Below the pieces are notes generated by a model. That model did no database searches. It saw only the letters and a list, made by a program, of their open reading frames with translations, and was not told where the DNA came from. Source: JACKBJ01 sp964549495 (GTDB lineage: Bacteria > Chloroflexota > Anaerolineae > Epilineales > Epilineaceae). From it: a stretch of 23,169 bases of DNA. Where the stretch lies: NCBI GenBank assembly GCA_964549495.1, contig CAZJWJ010000088.1, positions 1-23,169 on the forward strand, given 5' to 3'. Positions 1-6,016 of the stretch are shown in pieces. A program made the position numbers and the translations under genes. How positions within the stretch are numbered: the stretch's first letter is position 1; each line of letters opens with the position of its first letter.

Positions 1-313
1 ATCCCCGGCTCCATCCCGGCCGGATGCTGAACCTATGTTCTGTCACGCACTGAGGGTTGACGAGTCCGGTCCCCGGTCTCGCGGGCATGGTCGTCGGCAT
101 CGGCCAGGGGAGGTTCCACACCGCGTTCGGTGCCATCGGGGCCAAGGTAGCCGTTGGAGATGGCGTGACCACGATACCGGCGCGCAGCGATGGGGCTGCA
201 TCCGGCGATGCCGGCCGCTCCGCGTCTCGATCGGCTTGCGTCCGGATCGAGAGCAGCATGCTGACCGCAAAGGCCATCGCGATGAACAGAGTCTGCTTCG
301 AGCGTGAGGTCAT
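1..313 (-). CDS. Secreted protein, N-terminal part (runs off the window edge)
   Basis: An open frame on the minus strand starts with ATG at 313 and has no stop before position 1, so only about 104 residues are visible. The N-terminus (MTSRSKQ, then LFIAMAFAVSMLLS) has the basic-then-hydrophobic pattern of a Sec signal peptide. A long Pro/Thr/Ala-rich linker follows (around residues 35-80, including TPSPTATLAP), a pattern seen in many exported Chloroflexota proteins. No catalytic domain is visible before the edge. An in-frame ATG at 346 would add 11 residues ahead of the signal peptide and is less likely. The gene lies 149 bp downstream of the lipoprotein gene on the same strand and may share its transcript. 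Function unknown; the call rests on the signal peptide and linker only. Confidence 0.45.
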   Translation of the reverse strand, partial: MTSRSKQTLFIAMAFAVSMLLSIRTQADRDAERPASPDAAPSLRAGIVVTPSPTATLAPMAPNAVWNLPWPMPTTMPARPGTGLVNPQCVTEHRFSIRPGWSRG

Positions 314-462
314 CGGGCAAGCTGCCTGCGCCGGGTCGAGAAGCATCGTCTCGATTCACCCTATCGGGGGCCGATGAAACCAATATGGGAAGCGGGTGAG
401 CTTCAGCACGAGCCGGAACGCGACGTCGGCAGGCGACCGTTGCTCGATTTGGGGGACGTGGG

Positions 463-1059
463 TCACTGCGTTGCGATCGGAAGCTCTCCTTCGGCCAGGC
501 TGAGCACTGCGAAGCCAGCAGCATCGCAGTGGAAGGCACCTTTGCCGATCATCATCTGCGAATCGCCCGTAGTTGCGCTGGCTTCCGCTTCGCGTCGGAT
601 GCGAATGGGACCGAAATGAACCACACCCCGAGAAGCGTCCCAGCCGTTGATCGTCATGTACTCGAGCTGGAGTGGTCCGTTCGGTAGGCTCGGGTCCGCG
701 AGCAATGTGCTCAGATCCGCGGGCTTTCGCGCCACCACCGCCGCGTCTCCTTGCGGGCTCGATGTGGGCAGACTCCACGAGAGCCATTGGAAGACCTCGG
801 AGTCCTCCGACGGCAGATGCTCGAGCAGTACCGCTTCGTCCCGATCCGCCAAGGCGTCTAGGAGTGATTGCAGGCGCTCGGCGACGAGATCGGCGTCACA
901 GCCGACTGGTGCGCCGCCAACTCCGCCCTCGATCTTGACGACTGGCGAGCGCTGATCGGTCCGGAAGGTCGAGCAGGCCGTCAGCATCAGGAGGAGGGCG
1001 AGGACGAACCATGTTGGCCGAGGTGGAAGGAGCGCGGTCGCCGAGTGGTCGGGAGTCAT
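463..1059 (-). CDS. Putative lipoprotein of unknown function (198 aa)
   Basis: The frame stays open upstream to 1530, but the start chosen is ATG at 1059 because it places a clear lipoprotein signal at the N-terminus: a hydrophobic stretch (residues about 16-27) ending in the lipobox LTAC with Cys29. The mature part is soluble, about 170 residues. It begins with a helical, acidic stretch (about 53-80, including AERLQSLLDALADRDEAVL) and then alternates short hydrophobic beta-like segments. The helix followed by strands recalls NTF2-like folds, but no motif proves this. The protein is probably anchored to the outer face of the cytoplasmic membrane. It lies 191 bp downstream of a membrane-protein gene on the same strand. 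I do not recognise the family. Confidence 0.6.
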   Translation of the reverse strand: MTPDHSATALLPPRPTWFVLALLLMLTACSTFRTDQRSPVVKIEGGVGGAPVGCDADLVAERLQSLLDALADRDEAVLLEHLPSEDSEVFQWLSWSLPTSSPQGDAAVVARKPADLSTLLADPSLPNGPLQLEYMTINGWDASRGVVHFGPIRIRREAEASATTGDSQMMIGKGAFHCDAAGFAVLSLAEGELPIATQ

Positions 1060-1250
1060 GCATTCGTCTTGCCGGCTGCGAGTTTCTCGACATGCTCCAG
1101 ACTCGGAGTCCGTAAAGGCACATGGTTGTCGTTTGATCGTCGCCGCCGGGGTTGTGTTCCGCCACCTCGGCGTCTCGTGCCCGCCAATCTTCGGCGTAGA
1201 GCGATCTCTGCTCGAGGCTCTCGGTTCGCTGTGCCTTGGCCCGGGTATGT

Positions 1251-1739
1251 TCATCTCGAGCGGCCCGTCGCTGCGGCCTTGGCCGCCGCCTGTGGGAGGG
1301 GCATGCCGGCCAAGCCAAGGGCCAGCACGTAGTAGCCGGTGTTGAGTGCGAAGCGTAGCCAGCGCATCTCGAAGTCGACGATACCGCGCCCTTCGTGGAT
1401 CGGACCCCAGATGCCATGACGGAAGTGGATCGGGAAACCGGCGGCGCCAATGGCAAGCTCGACCACGAACAAGCCGGAAGTATAGGAGAGTAGCGTGGCC
1501 AAAAGGATGAGTAGAGGTCGATCGTCCCACGACCAGCCTCGACCGGACGATAGAAACCTACATGCTTGCCCCGCCCCTACGATCAAAGGCATGCCCCACA
1601 GCCCACCGATCGGTCCCTCTCCGAAGCCGAGGGACCACCAGAGATAGCCGATGGGTGGCAGTGTTGCTAGGAAGATGGGCCACCGGAAACGAGCTTCGGC
1701 TTCCTTGGCAACTCCATGCTCCGTCAACTCTTCGATCAC
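1251..1739 (-). CDS. Hypothetical four-helix membrane protein (162 aa)
   Basis: The protein is hydrophobic, with likely membrane segments at about residues 20-39, 45-63, 74-98 and 130-148, and a short polar N-terminus. The start is a GTG at 1739, preceded by AGGGTAGGG, which can serve as a ribosome binding site. The ATG two bases further upstream is followed at once by a stop. The gene begins 9 bp after the stop of a 38-aa hydrophobic peptide gene, so the two are probably translated from one mRNA. The loop between helices 3 and 4 carries several His and Gly residues (FRHGIWGPIHEGRG). No family recognised. The downstream 191 bp before the lipoprotein gene holds no convincing gene. Confidence 0.55.
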   Translation of the reverse strand: MIEELTEHGVAKEAEARFRWPIFLATLPPIGYLWWSLGFGEGPIGGLWGMPLIVGAGQACRFLSSGRGWSWDDRPLLILLATLLSYTSGLFVVELAIGAAGFPIHFRHGIWGPIHEGRGIVDFEMRWLRFALNTGYYVLALGLAGMPLPQAAAKAAATGRSR

Positions 1740-1748
1740 ATCCCTACC

Positions 1749-1865
1749 CTACGCCAATCCCTTCTCCGTCGCAATTGCGCCCGTCGACACCAGGATAATG
1801 CTCACGCCGCTGGCACCGACTCCTTCCGCGGCTCCGAGAAGGACGACCGTGAGATATTGCTCCAT
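1749..1865 (-). CDS. Small hydrophobic peptide (38 aa)
   Basis: A short frame with ATG at 1865 and TAG at 1749-1751 encodes a peptide starting MEQYLTVVLLGAAEGVG. It is almost entirely small and hydrophobic, with a charged end (ATEKGLA), so it could span the membrane once. A purine-rich AGGGGGG stretch lies just before the ATG. It sits directly upstream of, and in line with, the four-helix membrane protein, 9 bp away, and opposite the isochorismatase-type gene across a 47-bp gap. Support is its hydrophobic composition, position and start context; no homologue is recognised and it may be a chance frame. Confidence 0.35.
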   Translation of the reverse strand: MEQYLTVVLLGAAEGVGASGVSIILVSTGAIATEKGLA

Positions 1866-1900
1866 CCCCCCTGTTACGCCAAGATCAACGCATTCACATT

Positions 1901-1907
1901 AAGGAGG
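1901..1907 (+). promoter_or_regulatory. Strong Shine-Dalgarno site deciding the hydrolase start
   Basis: AAGGAGG ends five bases before the ATG at 1913. It covers the upstream in-frame GTG at 1907, so translation must begin at the ATG at 1913 and not at that GTG. Confidence 0.8.
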
Positions 1908-1912
1908 TGGAG

Positions 1913-2479
1913 ATGGCAACGGTTCGGGACGGTAGCAAGGGCGCGCTGGTGGTGGTCGACGTGCAGGTGGGCGTGATGCGTGGGACCTGGGACGCGCCGC
2001 GGGTCATAGGCAAGGTGGCGCGGGCGGTCGAGCGGGCGCGCGAGCAAGGGCTGCCAGTGATTTGGGTGCAACATGCCGACGAGGAGCTGCCCGAGGGAAG
2101 CGCGGACTGGCAGTGGGTGCCGGAGCTGGTGCCGGCCGAGGGCGAGCCGCGCATCCACAAGCAGTTCAACTCGGCCTTCGAGGGGACGGAGCTGGAGGAG
2201 CGGCTGGCCGAGCTTGGGGCGAGCCACGTCGCGCTGGCCGGCGCGGCCACCAACTGGTGCATCAGCGCCACGGCCTACGGCGCGCTGGACCGGGGCTACG
2301 ACCTGACCCTGATCGAGGATGCACACACCACCGAGTCGATGCACTTCGAGGACGGATCGACCGTCGAAGCCGAGGGCGTGGTCCGCGACCTCAACATCGC
2401 CATGACCTGGCTGAGCTACCCGGGCCGCAGCACCCGCACCGCCACGGCCGAGGATGTCGAATTCAGCGCACTTTCCTAG
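1913..2479 (+). CDS. Isochorismatase-family cysteine hydrolase (188 aa)
   Basis: This is a soluble cytoplasmic alpha/beta hydrolase of the isochorismatase/nicotinamidase superfamily, and its length matches the family. The family triad is visible: Asp16 in the first strand (ALVVVDVQVG), Lys83 after a beta strand (RIHKQFNSAF), and Cys116 as nucleophile in the helix start AATNWCISATAYGALDRGYD. The segment GYDLTLIEDAHTT is also typical. The ATG at 1913 has an excellent Shine-Dalgarno sequence. Members hydrolyse C-N or ether bonds in small molecules (isochorismate, nicotinamide, N-carbamoyl compounds); the substrate here cannot be told, and the neighbours give no pathway. Its TAG stop overlaps the TAG stop of the convergent hepT gene. 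Confidence 0.88.
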   Translation: MATVRDGSKGALVVVDVQVGVMRGTWDAPRVIGKVARAVERAREQGLPVIWVQHADEELPEGSADWQWVPELVPAEGEPRIHKQFNSAFEGTELEERLAELGASHVALAGAATNWCISATAYGALDRGYDLTLIEDAHTTESMHFEDGSTVEAEGVVRDLNIAMTWLSYPGRSTRTATAEDVEFSALS

Positions 2480-2835
2480 GGATCGTGCCCTGGGGCATCC
2501 GGTACGAGTGTATCGAGCGTAGCCACGAGGCTCGGTAGATGGTCCACGGCCACCAGCCAGACGCGTTCGACCAACACCTCGCCGTAGTCATGGGCCAGCA
2601 CATTGCGCAGACCGATGATCCGAGACCAGGGGATCTCCGGGTGAGCGAGCTGGAAGCCTTCGGTCACCCGCCGGCTTGCCTCCCCGATCACGATGAGCTG
2701 ACGCTCGACGGCATAACGAGTGCGCTTGTCCCGAGCGAATTCCGTGAATCGCATGCCCTCGATGAAGGCGAGGACGTCCCGTGCCGCCTGCTGCATGTCC
2801 CACAGTAGGGCAGCGTCGGTGCGATCAGGTTGCAT
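2476..2835 (-). CDS. hepT: HepT-like ribonuclease toxin (DUF86)
   Basis: This is a 119-aa helical protein of the HepT family. The signature RX4HXY is present as RNVLAHDY (Arg77, His82, Tyr84). The Arg/His form the RNase centre of HEPN toxins, and the Tyr is the residue AMPylated by the partner MntA in studied systems. Other family features are the ERQLIVIGEASRRV helix and the PEIPWSRIIGLRN stretch leading into the motif. The ATG at 2835 lies inside the end of the upstream mntA gene (11-bp overlap), as expected for a coupled toxin-antitoxin pair. All key residues are intact, so the toxin looks functional. Its stop codon shares CTAG with the convergent hydrolase gene. Confidence 0.88.
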   Translation of the reverse strand: MQPDRTDAALLWDMQQAARDVLAFIEGMRFTEFARDKRTRYAVERQLIVIGEASRRVTEGFQLAHPEIPWSRIIGLRNVLAHDYGEVLVERVWLVAVDHLPSLVATLDTLVPDAPGHDP

Positions 2836-3139
2836 ACAGGAGTCGTCTCTCGGCCAGGATCGCCGCGCGCCTGAAGGGGTTGACCAAGGAGTCCTTCTCG
2901 ACCAGGTCGACCTCGCGGCCTAGGAGCTCCCGCAGCTCCTGTTGCATGTCGATCAAGTCGAAGAGGCTTGGATGGCTCTCCTGGTCGAAGACCAGCAGCA
3001 AGTCGATGTCGCTATCCGGTCGCAACTCGCCCCGGGCCGCGGAGCCGAACAGGCTGAGTTCGACGATTCGCCACCTTTGACAGAAGGCGGCGATCATCGA
3101 TGCATCCATCGATTGCAGCATCGGGCTGGTTGGATCCAT
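2825..3139 (-). CDS. mntA: MntA-like nucleotidyltransferase antitoxin
   Basis: This is a 104-aa minimal nucleotidyltransferase. The family motif GSX10DXD is exact: Gly32-Ser33 (FGSAARGELR) and Asp44/Asp46 (DSDIDLLLVF). In characterised MntA/HepT systems this enzyme AMPylates the toxin Tyr and silences it. The C-terminal part (ELRELLGREVDLVEKDSL, then NPFRRAAILAERRLLY) matches the usual end of the family. The frame is open further upstream, but the sequence there is not family-like. ATG 3139 is chosen because it precedes the conserved region; in-frame ATGs at 3121 and 3109 are alternatives, and none has a strong ribosome binding site. It overlaps hepT by 11 bp. Confidence 0.85.
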   Translation of the reverse strand: MDPTSPMLQSMDASMIAAFCQRWRIVELSLFGSAARGELRPDSDIDLLLVFDQESHPSLFDLIDMQQELRELLGREVDLVEKDSLVNPFRRAAILAERRLLYAT

Positions 3140-3324
3140 ATCTCGCGTGGCCGCCTCATTCGACAGGCTGCGTTGGCAGCGGGTGACCGAAGTCCGCCCA
3201 CCGGAATCGAACCCGGATCGTTGATCGAGTGGATGCCGGCAATCGTATATCCGGAGACCGACGCCGGCCAAGCGGCCTGGATCCTGCGACCTCCACAGAG
3301 CACCGGCCGCCCGAGACTCGACCG

Positions 3325-3804
3325 CTAGGCCTGGGCCCGCGAGCGCGCTAGCGGGATCAGCTTGTCGATCACGCCGACGTGGTAGCAGGTGTGGGCCAGG
3401 AGCGAGAGGCCGGCCCCGATGGCCGGCCGCGGCCATTCCTCGCGCGCCTCGAACTTGCCGATCAACTCGTCGTGGGCCGCACGCAGGTCGGCCCGCAGTC
3501 GATCCCACTCCGCCTCGTCGACCGTCGGCGGCAGCCAGCTGGCCGGCCAGTCCGTTTCCATCGGCCGGCCCGCCTCCCCGGCCAGGAAGAACTGGAAGGT
3601 GTATAGCAGGTGGCGGCAGTGGCCGGCGATGGTCTCCTGGCCCTCCAGGATGGGATCGGAGGCCGTGGCCGCGTCGAGATCCGCGATCTGGCCGAAGAGG
3701 CCCGCGTCGCCCGCATCGAGGAAGTGGGCCGTATCGGGGTCGGCCAGGCCGAAGGATTCGGCCAGCAGCGTCAGCAGCGGTTCCTTGAAGTCCTTCGTGT
3801 CCAT
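3325..3804 (-). CDS. DinB/YfiT-like putative metal-dependent protein (159 aa)
   Basis: This is a helical protein of the DinB four-helix-bundle type and of usual family length. Likely metal-binding histidines are His62 or His65 in the second helix (ETIAGHCRHLLYTFQFFLAG), and His138 and His142 in the C-terminal LLAHTCYHVGVIDKLI, which fits the family pattern HxxxHxGxI. Members are thiol-dependent transferases or of unknown function; the substrate is not predictable here. The start is ATG 3804 with GAGGG seven bases upstream; the frame continues upstream without family-like sequence. The gene lies 67 bp downstream of the last GT-C gene on the same strand and could be on the end of that transcript. 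The 185 bp between it and mntA hold no convincing gene. Confidence 0.75.
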   Translation of the reverse strand: MDTKDFKEPLLTLLAESFGLADPDTAHFLDAGDAGLFGQIADLDAATASDPILEGQETIAGHCRHLLYTFQFFLAGEAGRPMETDWPASWLPPTVDEAEWDRLRADLRAAHDELIGKFEAREEWPRPAIGAGLSLLAHTCYHVGVIDKLIPLARSRAQA

Positions 3805-3871
3805 TGCGCATCCCTCTCGGTGACTCGTTCGAGCTTCGGTGGATCTGGTGTTGCGACCACGGCGGCCCGGC

Positions 3872-6016
3872 TCAGGGCGCGGTGACCTCCAGCTGGGCGA
3901 TATCGGCCGCGGCATCCTCGTCGCCCGCGATGGGCAGACGCCGGCCGTCGCGCCAATCGTACCAGCCGTGGCTCAGGATGGCCGGCCCGGCTGGCGCATC
4001 CGGTGCGACCTCCAGCCGCAGCGGCATCAGGATGCGCTCGCCCGGCTGCCAGGCGTTCGTCGGATAGCTCTGCTCCAGCGGGGGGCCGTCGAACTGGGCT
4101 ACGGTGCTGCCATCGACCTGGCTGGTCAAGCGCAGGAAGAAGTTGTGGTCCAGCTCGGTCGGTGACAGGGCCTCCCAGACCAGCTCGATCTCCAAGGGCG
4201 CGCCGGCTGCCGGCCGCTCGGTGACGACGCGGGCGCGGTCCATGCGGATGTTCGTGCCGAACTGCACCGGCGGGACCGCGGGCATGCCCTCCAGGATCTC
4301 CTCGATCTGGCTGCCCTGCAGGGTGAAGGTGACCAGGTTGACCGCATCGGCGAGGGGCCCTTCCGTCCTGCCGCCATGCTGGCGGCGCTCCGCCATCGGC
4401 CAGCGTTGGCCGAAGTCCTCCGCCGCGTCCAGCTCGACCGGGTCGAAGGCGTAGTTGGCCAAGGCGCGTAGCTCGACCGTCAGTCCATCCTGGCCCTCCA
4501 GCTCGACCTTGCGCGGAAAGACGATGCCGGCGCGCGGATCGAAGCTGCCGGCCGGCGGCGAGCCCATGGTCGTGAAGCGGATTACCGACTGCCGCCAGAG
4601 CGCGGGCGAGACGTAGGTCGGTCCGGACAAACGGGCCAGGGCTTGGCCGCGCTCGACCGCGGCGGCGTTGAAGGCATCGTAGACCTCGGGCCGGCCGGCG
4701 TAGCGCCCGAAGTAGTCGCGGCTGGTGACGAGCAAGAGCAAGGCCGGCGTGGCGACCAGCAGCAGCCTGGCCGCACGCCGTCCGTTCAGGCCCACGGGCA
4801 AGCGGCGACCCTCGATCCAGGCCGCGGCCCGATCCAAGCCCAGGGCCGGGATCAGGAAGAGCACCGGCCAGATGCCGGTCAGCCGGACGTAGTTGGGCGC
4901 GCCGACGCTCAGCCAGGAGGGGGCCAGCGTCACCCCCAGGGTGGCCAGGAGCAGCACCGCGGCCGATTGCGCCGGCCGGCCGGCCCGACCCAGCAGCCAG
5001 GCGGCGGCCACCACCAGACCGATCAGGAAGGCCAGTCGCGACAGCGGATCGACGAAGACCGCCTGCCCCTCCAGGTTGTGGTACCAGCTGCCGTCGCCCT
5101 CGAGCACCGGCATCGCCATCAGGCTCCAGCCGTTCTCCAGCAAGGTGCCCAGCAGGTCACCTTCGTTGACCTCCGGATTGAGCACCGAGACCTGGTCGGC
5201 CCGGTAGGTGAGCATCTCCGGGTGGGCGCGGAAGAAGGCGATCTGCGGCCAGGCGACCATCAGGGCGACGAGCAGCGCGATGGCGAGCTGCAGCAAGACC
5301 CGCGGCCGGCGCTCGCGGACCAGCACCCAGAGCGCGGAGGCCACCAGGACGGCCGGCAGCACGCGACCGGTCAGGTGGGTGTGCACCGCCAGGCCGATGA
5401 AGAGGCCGGCCAGCGCGGCCCAGGCCCCGCGAGTCGAGCCCCCGATGGCCCGCCACCAAGCCCAGAGCATCAGCGTTACCCAGAGCGGCAGCAGGTTGGC
5501 CCGCAGGGCGTAGCGGGCTTGGGCGACCGGCCAGAATGCGAAGGCCAGGAAGGCTGCCGAGAGCAGGGCCACGCGGGCCGGCCGGCGCAGGGGAAGCGAG
5601 CGGACCAAGAGCAGCTGGGCGGCGATGGTGGCCAGGCCGGCCAGCGTGCCGGCCAGCCGCGCGGCCGGGATGGTCGGGCCGAGGAGGGCCATGCAGGCCG
5701 CCATCAGGTACATGAAGAGCGGCTCGCGCCCGTTGTTGCGCTCCAGGAAGATCGGCCGCCAGCCCTCGCTTGCGATGCGCCAGGCATCCAGTGCATTGTG
5801 GCCCTCGTCGGTATGAAATCCGAAGGGGACGTCGCCGGGCAGCGTGCCGAATTCGGGACGATCGTCGAGGGGACCGAGGTGGTCGAAGGGCCAGATCAGC
5901 CGCAGCGCCAGGCCGATCAGGAGGATGAAGGCTAGGAGGGTGGCCGGCCGGCGCCACCAGGGCAGTGCCCCTTCGGTCGTCGGCTCGACGCGCTCCTCCG
6001 CTCCCGCCTCAGCCAT
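3872..6016 (-). CDS. Membrane glycosyltransferase, GT39/ArnT-like (GT-C D, 714 aa)
   Basis: This is a multi-pass GT-C enzyme predicted to transfer a sugar from a polyprenyl phosphate carrier on the outer face of the membrane. The first helix is at about residues 25-43. The large external loop after it holds the Asp-Glu pair expected for PMT/ArnT catalysis (Asp70-Glu71, GFHTDEGHNALDAWR). The motif NNGREPLFMYL is shared with the two upstream paralogues. About ten hydrophobic segments follow, to near residue 450, then a soluble tail. The last ~125 residues form a beta-rich unit (SYPTNAWQPGE, GPAILSHGWYDWRDGRRLP) also found at the ends of paralogues A and C. ATG 6016 overlaps the previous gene's stop by 8 bp, showing translational coupling. 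Acceptor and sugar are unknown. Confidence 0.8.
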   Translation of the reverse strand: MAEAGAEERVEPTTEGALPWWRRPATLLAFILLIGLALRLIWPFDHLGPLDDRPEFGTLPGDVPFGFHTDEGHNALDAWRIASEGWRPIFLERNNGREPLFMYLMAACMALLGPTIPAARLAGTLAGLATIAAQLLLVRSLPLRRPARVALLSAAFLAFAFWPVAQARYALRANLLPLWVTLMLWAWWRAIGGSTRGAWAALAGLFIGLAVHTHLTGRVLPAVLVASALWVLVRERRPRVLLQLAIALLVALMVAWPQIAFFRAHPEMLTYRADQVSVLNPEVNEGDLLGTLLENGWSLMAMPVLEGDGSWYHNLEGQAVFVDPLSRLAFLIGLVVAAAWLLGRAGRPAQSAAVLLLATLGVTLAPSWLSVGAPNYVRLTGIWPVLFLIPALGLDRAAAWIEGRRLPVGLNGRRAARLLLVATPALLLLVTSRDYFGRYAGRPEVYDAFNAAAVERGQALARLSGPTYVSPALWRQSVIRFTTMGSPPAGSFDPRAGIVFPRKVELEGQDGLTVELRALANYAFDPVELDAAEDFGQRWPMAERRQHGGRTEGPLADAVNLVTFTLQGSQIEEILEGMPAVPPVQFGTNIRMDRARVVTERPAAGAPLEIELVWEALSPTELDHNFFLRLTSQVDGSTVAQFDGPPLEQSYPTNAWQPGERILMPLRLEVAPDAPAGPAILSHGWYDWRDGRRLPIAGDEDAAADIAQLEVTAP

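Noticed and set aside
1060..1250. Possible gene in the gap between the membrane protein and the lipoprotein (minus strand)
   Set aside because: Frames here are upstream extensions of neighbours with no start context, motif or hydrophobic pattern.
3190..3260. A tRNA-like T-loop (GGGTTCGATTCC on the minus strand) suggesting a tRNA or tRNA fragment
   Set aside because: The T stem around the loop has two mismatches in five pairs, and no matching acceptor or anticodon stem is found upstream. Treated as chance.
4643..5935. 430-codon plus-strand frame opposite GT-C D
   Set aside because: Low-complexity Gln/Gly/Arg/His composition, and it mirrors a well-supported gene on the other strand.
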